Shown piece by piece: positions 33,401 through 43,728 of a stretch of DNA of 64,000 nucleotides. The position numbers and the translations under genes were made by a program. Source of the DNA: Aegilops tauschii subsp. strangulata. Lineage: Eukaryota; Streptophyta; Magnoliopsida; Poales; Poaceae. Position 1 is the first letter of the stretch. Each line of letters begins with the position of its first letter. A model generated the notes under the pieces. The model was not told where the DNA came from. It ran no database searches and was given only the letters and a program-made list of their open reading frames with translations. The stretch spans positions 223,095,622-223,159,621 of the forward strand of contig NC_053039.3 in NCBI RefSeq assembly GCF_002575655.3. The letters run 5' to 3'.

Positions 33401-34978
33401 TTGGATGGCCATCCAACAGTCACTGCTTGTGCGTCAACCTTTTTTTTAGGAAAGCCTCAAATCTGTGGAAAACAGCATACAGCCCATCTGCCATTATTTT
33501 TAATAATTTACAACCCATTTGCTAATTATTAAGGTTTTTTTGGAGCCCGAATTCTTTTTGTTAACATTACAGCCCATATTGTGGCCACGGTTAAAAAATT
33601 GTACGAAATTTTGCATATTTCGGTGCGGTCCGAACTGTTTTTAATCCCGAAATTTCGACTCACATTCAAACTGATTTTAAAAATAACTGTATATCAATAT
33701 AAAATCCAACAAATTCTCCACGCATAAAAATTAATGTAATTTAAAATCTCGAAATGAAAAAAAGATATTTGAAACTAATTGCCGGTTTGATGTGTTTTAA
33801 AAATGTACAGCCCATTTCTCATTACTGATGGGCCATTTTCTCGGCCAGCCGAATGAAAGCTCTCCTCGTCTTGAAAGATTTGCAGCCCAACAGGCCTGAC
33901 AAAGCGACTTACTTGGGAAATCACAAAAAAAACTGGGTTGTGGCCGTGGACCCAGCTGTCAGCCTCTCCACATACAGTACTCTTCCGATGGAAGTCGTTC
34001 CTTGACCACGTTGACCACGCTGCGCGGAGAGCACCACGGCGGTGGACGACGGCGAGGCCTAGGAAGGGGACGACGCGGAGCCAGGGAAGACGCGGCAGTG
34101 GAAGCCCGCGCGGAGAGGAGTACGAGGGTTCACTGGTTCGGCTGCGGTGTGAGGCTGCCGTCACCGCAGGGCCTGGCCAGCGGTGGAAATAGTAGGCGGC
34201 GGTGAGGCCTCTGCGGCAGCACAGCCGGCCACGGGAGGTAGGAGCATGCGGCACAACCGGCGCTGCTTTGGGCAGCTGGAGCAAGAAGACCAGAGGTTGA
34301 AGAAGCACTACGGCCGTTGGATGGACATCGTACGGTCACTGGAGCTAGAATCGTTCATATTGACTAAAGTTGACAAAGGCCCCCGTCCCAGTCAACTTAG
34401 TAGGCCCACAAGTCAGCCTCCCACCATGGTGGGTCCCAGCTAGCAGGGGGAGTATTCATTTTTTTGTGCGTAATAAGGAGGCTCTTCCTTGCGTGCGAAG
34501 ATATAGCTGGTGGGTCCGAGCTGTCAACGGCGGTAACGTTTTTTTCACGAAATACAGAGGCCCTTTCGGTGGGTCCCTGATGTTAGGTGGAGGAATCATT
34601 ATTTTGCGCGTAATAAGGAGGCATTTCCGTGCGTGCGGCCGTGGACTCAGCTGTCGGCTTCTCCACGTACAGTCCACTTCAGATGCATGTCGGTCGTTGA
34701 CCACGTTGACCAGGCCGCGCCGAGAGCACCAGGGTGGTGGACGACGGCGAGGCCTAGGAAGGGAACGACACGGAGGCAGGGAGGACTCGGCAGTTGTTTC
34801 CCACGCAGAGGGGAGTACGACCGTACGAGGGTTTACTGGTTCGTCTGCCGTCGCCGGAGAATAACAGCAGGTGTGGGTGAGTAGAGGGATGGCTAGGCCA
34901 GCGACGGGAGTATGGTGGGGCGGTGAGGCCTGCGCGGCAGCAAAGCCAGCCGCAGGGAGGAGGGAGCTGGCCTAGACG
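30480..34978. repeat. Higher-order tandem array of about 1.64 kb with two related sub-blocks
   Basis: Sub-blocks alpha (about 30480-31145, 32300-32800, 33940-34440) and beta (about 31145-31800, 32800-33440, 34440-34978) are diverged copies of each other; the shared AATCATTATTTT landmark is 694 bp apart in the first pair (30626, 31320). An AT-rich spacer of about 500 bp separates beta from the next alpha. The higher-order period is 1636-1638 bp (same landmark at 31320, 32956, 34594). Order: alpha-beta-spacer-alpha-beta-spacer-alpha-beta. Copies 2 and 3 are very similar. No protein domain; motifs such as GTGGGTCCCAGCTGTCAG recur. Confidence 0.88.
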
Positions 34979-35488
34979 GGGCAGCCCAAAACCACGTCCA
35001 ACACTTGCCAAAACTTCGTCCCTCGTTTTCTCTATGTTTCGCACACTCGACATTGTGTGGGCATTTTGACTGTGCATCATATGAAGATGTGCTATGCATG
35101 AATGTTGATCATCATGATGTTAACTGGCTGGTAGTTCCATTTTCGACCATGAATAAAACTTCCAACATGATGTTAACCCTGTTTGAAAAGGCCGTGTTAA
35201 TATAAATGCTCTGCCTCTGAAAGGTGCAGTTTCTTATCTGAAACTGAACTTGCAGTCTCTTATCTGAAACTGAAACTTGCAGTTTCTTCTCTGAGAATCA
35301 CATTGTCTGCACTTTTATACTCCTATGAAACTACATTTTTTTAGTGCTAAAAATAGATCTCTAGAATTCATAAAATACTTCATATGCTCAATACTGCAAA
35401 TCTGAAATTCAAAAGACATTCATATCTGAAGGTACTCTCAAAATACACAACACAAAACACAACTCACAACCTGCAAATATTGACAACC

Positions 35489-36112
35489 CTAAGCTCCTCC
35501 TGACAATTCACAACCTACCCGACTATTGGGCTGGGGGGGCAGCCCCCTCCTATTCCTCGGCACAGACAGCCGCCCCATGAGACGATGTGAACGGCGAGGG
35601 AGACGATGGCGGGGAAGCGTCATCGGGCCAACTGCTTTTCTCCTCTTGCAGTTGGGTTCGGTCGACGAAGACTCCACCGGCTCGCTCTGACAGGACACCC
35701 TCACAAACGACACCCTGTAGATGCTCGATCCTTCAATCTCTGGTGGATGCTCCATCTGGGATCCATACTCCCACCACCGCTCCCTCATGATCGGATTCGG
35801 TGAATCAGTTTGCTCCATGGCCCAGAGGAGCAGCTCTATGTACTCCGGCGCGACTCCCTCCGGGAGTATCGCCGCCTTTTCGCTCTGTTGCAGATATTTG
35901 GCCATGGATGTCGCCGTCGCCGCTAGTTGGTCCTTGTTGTCAAACCAAGACTGTATCTCCAACATTCTAGCTAGCTTCACAGGGTCGTCGTCTGCGCCAC
36001 ACATCCCACTGGTGGTGGTGGATGCCAATGCGTGCATGCAGCATGGTTGGTGTCGGTAATTTTTACTTGGCACACCTCGCACTCTGCATATATGCCGGTT
36101 CCATACGTACAT
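35489..36112 (-). CDS. Unrecognised protein, possible last exon
   Basis: A 207-codon open frame ending at a stop at 35489. The middle part (residues about 40-120) has balanced composition and helix-like stretches, for example DPVKLARMLEIQSWF and APEYIELLLWAMEQ, unlike a random frame. The C-terminal third is Arg/Pro-rich. The frame stays open upstream of the first Met (36112) to about 36143, so the true exon may begin at an acceptor there. I do not recognise the family. It could be the last exon of a minus-strand gene whose promoter lies near 38180. Confidence 0.45.
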   Translation of the reverse strand: MYVWNRHICRVRGVPSKNYRHQPCCMHALASTTTSGMCGADDDPVKLARMLEIQSWFDNKDQLAATATSMAKYLQQSEKAAILPEGVAPEYIELLLWAMEQTDSPNPIMRERWWEYGSQMEHPPEIEGSSIYRVSFVRVSCQSEPVESSSTEPNCKRRKAVGPMTLPRHRLPRRSHRLMGRLSVPRNRRGLPPQPNSRVGCELSGGA

Positions 36113-36143
36113 TTGTGCAGTTCCACCAAAATGCAGCTGAATA

Positions 36144-37660
36144 ACCCTGTTTGCATAGATAATGAAAAAGCGTGATTACATTATAGTGGCACTAGTTGAT
36201 CAAACACACAAAATAAATAGAAGAAAATATTGCGATAGTATCATAGTATGCCATGCTGCGAGGGCGAGATGGGCCCTGCGACGCCTCATACGGTACGCCT
36301 CATACTGGACATCGTCCCAAGTCTCCCAGATACACCTTCTGCCAGTGATGAACATCAGTGTACAGCGGTAGTACAAGGAGGTGCCTTGAGACATCCAAAT
36401 CTCTATTTTTGTACATATCAACTAAAATTAAGCACCCCAGTTTGCAGAAACGCTTAAACATTAACAATGGGACTAGTTGATGAAACATACATTAACAAAG
36501 AGAAGCACTTTCTTTATCTACATTGGAATGAAATGATAGAGATGACACTCGCTCTATTTTAACTGTATTATTACTTCATTTTATCAGTGACACTAGGGTC
36601 GAGCAGGTGGCAAACGAGGTGTACCGTGCGTCGCAAGGATGGAGGTCGGGGGTGCTTAGACTGGGATGCTGAAGCTGGCTCTTTCAGTCACCAACATGGA
36701 TGATTCAATTCATGGGACCTTTTGGTGCAGTTCACCTAAAATGAAGCAATGTCCCGTGAGCTAGCAGCTTCTTCAAAAAAAATTAAGAAAAGGGCTCCAG
36801 CCCCGGTTCCATTTCCATCAGAAAACGAAATCCACAGAGCTTCTTCTTCATTAGTTGCAATAAAATTGAGTAACATCAAGGTTGGTTGTGAAGCTCCTGG
36901 AATGCTCAACTATAATTTGGATATCATTTGTGCAGTTCAACTAAGATCGAGCGTGAAATGTATATCTCTGTTTGCACAAAAAAGGTGGAAAGGAGGGTGA
37001 CTAACAAGTGATGAAACATGCATCAAATGAAAAGAAGCATGTTCCTTATCTAAATGGCAATCCTACAAGGACAGTAACAATTTCTAAAGCACCGTCATTG
37101 CTAGATATTAGTGTGGGCATTAGGATTAACTATGACAACCGTTAAATATGACATTACTTTGGGCACGGGAGAGTAGGCGGACCAGGACAGTAAAGAAGTG
37201 CCATTGATTCATATTACTGGAGGCATTACATTGAAAACAACATTGGTTTAACGTGTCCTTACTTTTAACAGTGCGACTGCTACATTTTACCAGTGGCATT
37301 ACATAAGAGTGGCTCGGGGCAACAAACATCAGAACAGGATATCTGGGTTGGTCCCATTTTTGTTCCGTATAGCCACCTTATACTGTGTGAGGCTAGCAAA
37401 TCTAGTGCTGGACTTACTCTGTTGACTTGTCCCCCAGTCCCCACTTTCTTTCCTTTTCCAACCAATAGATCGGGTTTATATTGAGTTTGTACTGCGTTTC
37501 CCTTTATTTCCCTATTAGACCTAGAGACCAGTTGGATAGCCAGTCTCTGCTACTTTTCGCCCCCATTATTTCCTCTTTCGACCAAGTCCTAGATTCAGGT
37601 AACAAATCCTCCCCCACCCCCACCCCATTTCTTCCTTGTTTGAACCAAGTAGTACTAGAT
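36144..37660. other. Presumed intronic or intergenic sequence
   Basis: No convincing coding block. It contains several short phrases recurring around GATGAAACATRCAT and GCAGTTCA, suggesting old internal duplications. An 83-codon plus-strand frame (36749-37000) begins with a basic stretch but has no recognised domain. Confidence 0.35.
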
Positions 37661-37879
37661 TCGAGTGCATGAACTAGTTTTACCTCTTAAACGTAAAAAA
37701 TTAGGTGGTTTTCGAACAGCCGATCGATCCTATCTACGAGGGGGCCTGAGAAATAGTAAAAGATACAAATGCAGCAACGTCATGAGCTCGGGAAGTAGAG
37801 CAAGGCCGGTTTCGAAGGAAGTTATACCTGATGGTCGTCGGGATGTCGCTAGGTGGGCGACGGGAGGCCGGATCTGCCC

Positions 37880-38183
37880 ACACTACGGCAGCGAGGAAGA
37901 AGGGGTCGGAGGCCCTCCCTCGCCAGCGGTGCTTGGGAGAGAACGGCAAGGCAGGCTGATCGGGACGCGCCTAGCAGTGGGTAAGAGCCGTCGCTGAGGA
38001 CGACCGCGTGAACATTGCACCTTCTCACCTTCCCCAGCGGAGAGGATCCGGCTGGATCTGTGACCAGCGGTGAGCAGAGAGAGAGAGAGTGTGGCCACCA
38101 CTGTCGTGTTTAGATCTGGAGAGGCCGAGACAGTGTGAAGAGAGAAACACTAGCAAGCAAGCGCGGAGGCTCCTGCCTATATA
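37880..38183 (-). promoter_or_regulatory. Possible promoter and first exon, minus strand
   Basis: On the minus strand CTATATAG (38176-38183) could be a TATA box. It is followed by pyrimidine-rich sequence including a CT microsatellite (about 38076-38088) and a possible splice donor AAG/GTGAGAAG near 38030. This would suit a gene running toward 35489. Exon linkage was not established. Confidence 0.35.
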
Positions 38184-38189
38184 GTGGAG

Positions 38190-39660
38190 TAGTACTAGTT
38201 TTCTTTTGTCTACCGGAGCCGGCTTGACCTCGTCAATGACTGTCGAGAAGTCTTCATGCACGTGCCCTGGAGGCGCAGTTGTCGTCATTTTGATCTGAAG
38301 CGCCGGATTATAACATATAACACGAAAAAATGCCACATGACAAGAAATCATAACCTCACTGCCCAAAGGAGACAACATGAATCCCGACGGACAAACTAGA
38401 CAAGGAACAAAGCTCAAATTAAAGATAAAATCGTAGAAAAGGGGTCCGTCGATAGATGTCCTAATTAACATAGCCAGCTTGACCTAGATGGCAGCCGAGT
38501 AGTCACTGTTCGTGCATGTGCCCCCAATGACTAGCCCAACTCAGTTGTCGCTCTTTAACCCTCGCAGTGATCCGAAGCACATGACACCTAATTTTGCGAG
38601 ATGACAAGAAACCTTTTTTTAGATTTCTCACCACAACTACAGCCATGTACAACATAGCCTGCACGATATGTAGACGATAGCCAATCCAGGCGTGTCTGCT
38701 GGAGTCTGGTCACATGCATGGACGAACTGATCTTCCGTGTCTTGCAGGGATCGTCCAGGCACCAACGTAGTACAACACTTCTCTAGTACTATCGCTCGTC
38801 TCCCTCTTCTATTAAGTCACCCGACTTGCGGGGCCGGGGAGTGTGCCTATGGTCGGTTCTCAATTGCCGTCCACATGTGTGTGCAAACGCAATATGACGC
38901 GCGTTCCATTCGGAGAGCAGCGTGCCAGACCGACCGACCGTCTGGGGTGCGACGCGAACGCGACGGGCGTGCTGTATACTCCGTACATGTGTACCGCCGT
39001 TTTCTAGACGCTTTGCTCCATGGCGCGGGCGCAATCCATGGATACAAAATTAGTATACTGTATACTATTTAAAAGTCGAGGGCGGGGCTTTTCCTGCGCG
39101 GTAGGCGGGGCAGTTCCGCCTAGTCGGTTCGACAGAGACGCGAGAAGACGAGGGAGTAGGCTGCTGCAAACGTAGGGCTGTGTGATTTGACAGCGAGTTA
39201 CTGCTGGACAGGTGGGGCCCCGTGATTTGACTTGCCATTATCATTTTAACCGCGGCGCTACGACCAGCGTGAGTCTCCCGATTCCTGACCACCTCCATAC
39301 AGGTGCCTCTCCCAATGCTCCACCATCTAGTAGAGGCTCGCTCTTGCATGAGAGCCCACTTCTCCACTTTTTCCTTGTCTCTCTTTCCTCCACATATGCA
39401 AAAATGCCATGTAAAGCGCACTATTGTACTTACTTTTACTTGCTCCTACAGGTGCTTAAGCTTGCCACATAGGCATAAAGTCTGATGTGGCAAGTTAATC
39501 AAGAAGAGAGAGACTAGTTTGGTGACCCAAGGAAGAAACGGTGCTAAGCGCGTGTACCTAGGTGAAAGAAAATTTTGAGTCTATAGCTAATTAAATGAAG
39601 CAAACTTAGCAACACCATTTCATTGGAAGAGGTCACTCCTTGGCAAATGCAATAAATACT
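38190..39660. other. Intergenic sequence upstream of the exonuclease gene
   Basis: No supported gene. 39010-39232 is one copy of a diverged direct duplication, the other copy lying at 41780-41944. Confidence 0.5.
39010..39232. repeat. Diverged direct duplication, left copy
   Basis: Shares GCTCCATGGCG, GAGGGCGGGGC, TGATTTGACAG and GTGATTTGACT in the same order with 41780-41944. The left copy is longer because of small insertions. The pair brackets the exonuclease gene and the Tourist-like MITE. Confidence 0.75.
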
Positions 39661-39664
39661 AGTA

Positions 39665-39745
39665 CTCCTTGTGTACCATAATATAAGAACGTTTTTGGCA
39701 CTACACTAGTGTCAAAAACGTTCTTATATTATGGGACGGAGGGAG
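39665..39745. mobile_element. Stowaway MITE, 81 bp
   Basis: A near-perfect palindrome with CTCC...GGGAG ends and arms reading CATAATATAAGAACGTTTTTG. TA target duplication at 39663-39664 and 39746-39747. It matches the short Triticeae Stowaway type. It lies about 510 bp upstream of the exonuclease start codon and would form a tight hairpin if transcribed. Confidence 0.95.
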
Positions 39746-39928
39746 TACGAAGAAAGAGATAGAGAGGAGTAAAAAAATTACACTTATAGCCAACCTTATA
39801 GCCAACCTTGTTGTAGTATGACTGACTAAGTGATGACTATGTATGACATGCCAACATCAGATAGCCTAACGCACCGTGTTAAATCTCCAAGGGCGCGACC
39901 GCGCGAGCGACACGATGGTCGTGGTAGG

Positions 39929-40110
39929 CGCGACCATGATACGGGCTCCTGGCAGCCCTTGGATCTGAGATCAAACGGTCGCATGCTAAGTTGCTGAAAA
40001 ATTGCAGAATAACCCTCCAGGATAGGATATTCACCCATAGGTCTAGAATCACGCCATGCAACCGTTCGATCTCAGATCCAAGGGCTCTCGGAAGCCCGTA
40101 TCATGGGAGA
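39929..40110. repeat. Inverted repeat upstream of the exonuclease gene
   Basis: Arms of about 55-60 bp (39929-39987 and 40051-40110) contain CATGATACGGGCT and CCTTGGATCTGAGATC and their inverses, with a few mismatches and a loop of about 63 bp. The right arm ends 150 bp before the start codon and may be in the promoter or 5' UTR. It could be a small unclassified MITE; no target duplication was identified. Confidence 0.85.
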
Positions 40111-40259
40111 ATGGAAAGCCACTACCCTGCCGTTCGCACTCTGGCAGTTCGCTCCTACTCGTCCCCGCACGTCCTTCAATACTATGGCGGTTCACTCCTA
40201 GTTGTCCCATCCATTCACATTACGGCAGTTCCACTAATCCTAACCCTCCTCCCAAATCC

Positions 40260-40979
40260 ATGGCGTCCCAAATCTCCATGATCGGCGGTGAGTACAAGGT
40301 TAGAACCATCACCGGCGATGAGTTCGACGTCATCTACACCCGTTCTTCCACGACGGTGAAAGGATGCCTTTCTCACTTCAGATGCATGTTCGAAGACTCA
40401 GATGATGAGTGGGTCGCTGGGCTGGATGTTGAGTACACCACAGTCCTGGGACGAGAGAAGGATCTAAAGGACAAAGAGAGGAAGAAGCCCGCCGTGATCC
40501 AGGTTTGCGTGCATGACTTATGCTTGGTCTACCACATATGCCATGCCGACGTTGAATGCCAGGATTTTAAGGACTTCCTCGAGAGAAACCTAGTCAAATT
40601 CGTTACTGTAGACTTTGGTAACGACAAAGAAGTCCTGCGTCGGATAGGCCTCGTTGTAGGCAACACCTTCGACCTCCAGAAGAATCGGCTGGTGTCCTCT
40701 CGTCAGCCTTCAATGCTGACCCTGGCAGGAGCCATGGTTCATCCTTCGTACAGTAAACTGGAGAAACCTCCATACACGTTTCATCGTCATGCATGGCAGC
40801 GGAATGTACTAGATATAGACCACATCCACTACGTTGCAATGGATGGCTACCTTTGCTTCAATATCTACAAGGGTTGGATGAAGAGCAACAGCCAAGTGTG
40901 CGGTTCAAGCAAAGAAGTATCGGCCAAGAGGAAGAGGGACAAGGACGAAGTCGAGGACGTGGACGAGGACTCCGAGTAA
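40260..40979 (+). CDS. DEDDy 3'-5' exonuclease, WRN-exo-like
   Basis: A single-exon gene of 239 residues. The frame is open from 40056, but ATG at 40260 (TCCATGGCG context) is preferred because the earlier part reads through the inverted repeat and resembles nothing. Exonuclease motifs in order: ExoI D56-x-E58 in GLDVEY; ExoII D122 in GNDKEVL; ExoIII Y191-x-x-x-D195 in HYVAMDGY. All metal-binding acids and the tyrosine of the DEDDy class are present. The C-terminus is a basic then acidic tail with KRKRDKDE, a possible nuclear signal. Proteins of this group resemble the exonuclease domain of Werner helicase without the helicase and are expanded in grasses. Role not known; processing of RNA or DNA 3' ends is inferred. 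Confidence 0.88.
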   Translation: MASQISMIGGEYKVRTITGDEFDVIYTRSSTTVKGCLSHFRCMFEDSDDEWVAGLDVEYTTVLGREKDLKDKERKKPAVIQVCVHDLCLVYHICHADVECQDFKDFLERNLVKFVTVDFGNDKEVLRRIGLVVGNTFDLQKNRLVSSRQPSMLTLAGAMVHPSYSKLEKPPYTFHRHAWQRNVLDIDHIHYVAMDGYLCFNIYKGWMKSNSQVCGSSKEVSAKRKRDKDEVEDVDEDSE

Positions 40980-41308
40980 GGTGGCAGTGTTGTTGCTCAT
41001 GGTGGTTCTAATGCAGTGTCTACCGGAATAGTTGCAAAGTTTAATTTCAGGTGTGCTTAATTTAATTTGAGGGGTGTGTTGTGCCGAGCCCCCAGCAGAA
41101 CTATGTTATGTTTCTTCTCGTTACTTTAACTCTTCAGTACGTACATACTAGTATTTCTTACATTTCATCTTTTAGTTGGTATAGTACTACCACTCGTTTC
41201 TTCACATTATATACGTACAATATATATGGCCAACATCATATAGCCAGTAGTTTAGTTGTCAAAGAATTTCAGGGTGCTTAGTTTTGTCAAAGAATTCCAG
41301 GATGCTTA

Positions 41309-41654
41309 GAGGGTGCTTGGATCCAAGGGACTTATTTTAGTCTGACTAAAAATAGTCTCTTTAAGAGGCTAAAGTTCCAAGCACCCCTGACTAAAGAGGG
41401 GCTAAAACTAGTCTTGAGACTAAATTTTTTTAGTCAGAGGTACCCCTACTAAAATGTGGATTAGTCCTCTCTCTACTCATTTAACTCCTCTCCTTTAACA
41501 CAGGCGAGTTCTGGATTGGAGGGTTTGGAGGATAATAAATGCTCATTAACTTGATTTTAGCCTTTTTAGTATTTGGATCCAAGCATGGGTGAGGCTAGCA
41601 TGTTTTAGTCCCACTACTTTTAGTCATGGGGGTAAAACGTATCCAAGCACCCTC
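41309..41654. mobile_element. Tourist-like (PIF/Harbinger) MITE
   Basis: 346 bp with inverted ends GAGGGTGCTTGGAT at the left and ATCCAAGCACCCTC at the right, and the 3-bp target duplication TTA (41306-41308, 41655-41657) preferred by PIF/Harbinger elements. Interior repeats of the motif TTTTAGTC. No coding capacity. It lies about 330 bp downstream of the exonuclease stop. Confidence 0.9.
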
Positions 41655-41779
41655 TTAGTTTTATTTGAGGGGTGGGTTGTGTTGGACACCATTATTGTGA
41701 CTAGCCTTTTTAATAGTACTATATGCATAATTTGGCGACGAGCGCTCTCTATATGTACCACCATTTTTTTAATTTCAAG

Positions 41780-41944
41780 TTTTGCTCCATGGCGCAATCC
41801 ATCAATACTACTGCTGTACAAAAGTATACATTTTTTAAAAGGCTAGAGGGCGGGGCAGTCTAGCTTGGTCGGTTTCACGAGAGGCGAGGGCCTTTGTGAT
41901 TTGACAGCTCATTACTGCTGGAAGGCGGGGCCTTGTGATTTGAC
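41780..41944. repeat. Diverged direct duplication, right copy
   Basis: Counterpart of 39010-39232 in the same orientation, with shared blocks GCTCCATGGCG, GAGGGCGGGGCAG and GTGATTTGACT. Confidence 0.75.
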
Positions 41945-42235
41945 TGCTCGTATAAATGCGCCGACGACCTGATCGAGGAGGAGCAAAGAACCATGCGGTA
42001 TACTCAAGTTTTCCACTGGAGTAGTACTGCGACGGAGGAGCACGAAACACGGCAGCCTAGTGCCATATGGCGATAAAAAATGATCTGATTTGCTAGTCAT
42101 CTCATTGTTAGCATTGTTCTATTCATTCCCTCAAAAAAACATTGTTCTATTCATGCCTCGCAGAGAATGTGACACGTGCGGCGAAACACCCGAAGCAAAA
42201 GATGAAACACAGGAGCAAAAGAAGAAGGAAGATTA

Positions 42236-42960
42236 TCACCCCAAATGATCTAATTCGCCGCGGAGTCGTAACTGCTTCTTCATCGCCTCCACGACCTCCA
42301 TCTCCTTGCGCGTCTCCTCCGCCATCTTCTTCATTCTGTCCATGACGCGGGATTTCTCGACGCGAGCCTTCATCATCTGTTCCACGGCCGCATTACGTAC
42401 CTTGACAGCAGCCGGGTGCTCGATGCGGAGCTTCGCCAACTCCTCCTTCTGTTCCATGATGAGGGCCTGCATCATCTTCATCGAGGAACTACTATTCTCA
42501 TGCAGCTTCTTCCAGCCGGCGTTCTTCTCCTTCAACAGGTCGATCTCGTGGCAGAGCTTCGCCTTGTCCTCCTGAAGTCGCAGGATTTCGCCGGTCGCCT
42601 TCTTCTCCGAGGCAATGCTCTTCTTCAGCAGCATCACCAAGCCGGCGGTCAACTCCCCCTGCTGATTGAGCTCTGCGGGCATGTCTTTGAGGCTCTCCTT
42701 CAGCAACTCCATCAAGCCTTGGATGAACTCCTTCTGCTTATTGAGTTGATCGGGCATGCCATCGAGGGATAACGACTCCAGCTCCGCCGGCTCGGCATGT
42801 TCGCCTCCGCGGCTAGGGCGCTCCTGGGAGCCATCGCCTGCCCGTGAGAGATCTTTCGAGGTCTCTGTGTGGCGGCGAGCCCTCTTTTTTTTCCGCAGCC
42901 TTGGTTGCCGCTCCCTTGTTACGAGTAGTTCTCGACCTAGAGCTCTGCTCACCGGCCATG
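42236..42960 (-). pseudogene. Coiled-coil protein gene with a one-base frameshift
   Basis: ATG at 42960 (GCCATGGCC context) opens MAGEQSSRSRTTRNK. After about 23 codons the frame breaks in an A8 run on the minus strand (42889-42896). Seven A residues would join it to the long frame that runs to the stop at 42236, giving about 240 residues. The long frame is mostly heptad-rich helix with many Lys, Glu, Met and Leu, such as KEFIQGLMELLKESL and a related internal LTAGLVMLLKKSI, so a coiled coil is very likely. No known domain. A single homopolymer error or a true mutation are both possible. The TATA box 70 bp upstream supports a real gene. Confidence 0.65.
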
Positions 42961-43031
42961 GCAACGACGGACGAAGAAGAAGCACTTATGAGGAGGAAAG
43001 GTAGAGTAATTTTCGGTTAGGTAGTTCCCCT

Positions 43032-43039
43032 TTTTATAA
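43032..43039 (-). promoter_or_regulatory. TATA box of the coiled-coil gene
   Basis: TTATAAAA on the minus strand, about 72-80 bp upstream of the ATG at 42960. It would put the transcription start near 43005, with a short 5' UTR. Confidence 0.6.
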
Positions 43040-43547
43040 GCACTAGTACTAATACCTGCATAGTGGGAACACGTTCAGGTTTGGTACGTACTAGTAGGTG
43101 TGAGCAGGCTTTCGAATGTGATGGGAACAAGGTAAAGATTAATTGATGGTTTTGGTTTCGAGGCCCGAAACGGCTCCCGATGAGTTTAGCGGAACATAAA
43201 TTTCAAGTACTACACTGCTCAAATGCGTAAATATTATGTTACTGTCAAAAATTGGCACAAAATATGAAGGAGACCAATGGAAGTACTACTAGCAACCCAC
43301 GATTTTAACTACTCGCATGCGCGCAGCGGAGTAATAATGTCTTTCTTCCGCCCTCACGTCCACTCAATTTGCATGCGCTGTATTAATTGACCATCAATGA
43401 AGTGAACAACTTTACACGCGTCAAATTATCACATGGGGTGGATCTTGGTACAAAATTGCGTCTGCCCGTGTACCCGCGTGTGCGTGCGAGGGAATGAGTG
43501 CGTGCGTGGCGTGCGTGCACATCTTCGCTTCGTGCATGTACCGCCAG

Positions 43548-43682
43548 TATGGCTCAGGGAGGACGAGTACATTCTTCTGGAACCAGCAGCACGTCACTGT
43601 GATCAATCCACGCAAGGAGGTCGCGACAACGCCTCCACATGTGCCACGTGGCTTCATGAACTGTAAGAGAGACACTGTGTAG
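43548..43682 (+). pseudogene. Orphan terminal exon at the head of unit 1
   Basis: An acceptor-like ACCGCCAG precedes 43548. The frame YGSGRTSTFFWNQQ... runs 44 codons to a TAG at 43680-43682. The same block at 50709-50843 and 57873-58007 follows blocks A-F of the preceding unit and begins in phase 0, the phase in which block F ends. Here in unit 1 no such upstream exons exist, so it is probably an orphan. Family not recognised. The 89-codon minus-strand frame over the same bases is its shadow or vice versa. Confidence 0.4.
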
Positions 43683-43728
43683 CGTGCCATTGGTATTCTA
43701 ATTTACGTGTTTTGCACATACTCGAAGT

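Larger units (their letters stand above)
28933..34978 (+). mobile_element. CACTA transposon, left terminus and noncoding body
   Basis: Starts CACTACAAAAAAAAGACAC at 28933. The subterminal region is rich in TGACAGAAA, CTATGACG and GACGGAAAA motifs in both orientations, the usual transposase-binding arrangement of Caspar-type Triticeae CACTA elements. Repeated CTGAACCCGAGCGA motifs follow, then 71-bp repeats (29797-30096) and a 1.64-kb array (30480-34978). No transposase domain was recognised. I found no inverted CACTA end (TTGTAGTG) before 38 kb, so the right end is deleted or unrecognised and 34978 is only the end of the repeat array. The ORFs here are low-complexity by-products. Confidence 0.75.

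Noticed and set aside
30189..34864. Many Arg/Ala-rich ORFs on both strands repeated every 1.64 kb
   Set aside because: They follow the tandem array period and differ by frameshifts between copies; by-products of GC-rich repeats.
43421..43690. 89-codon minus-strand ORF over the terminal exon candidate
   Set aside because: Opposite-strand shadow; the plus-strand frame has an acceptor and a phase that fits block F. Neither is proven.
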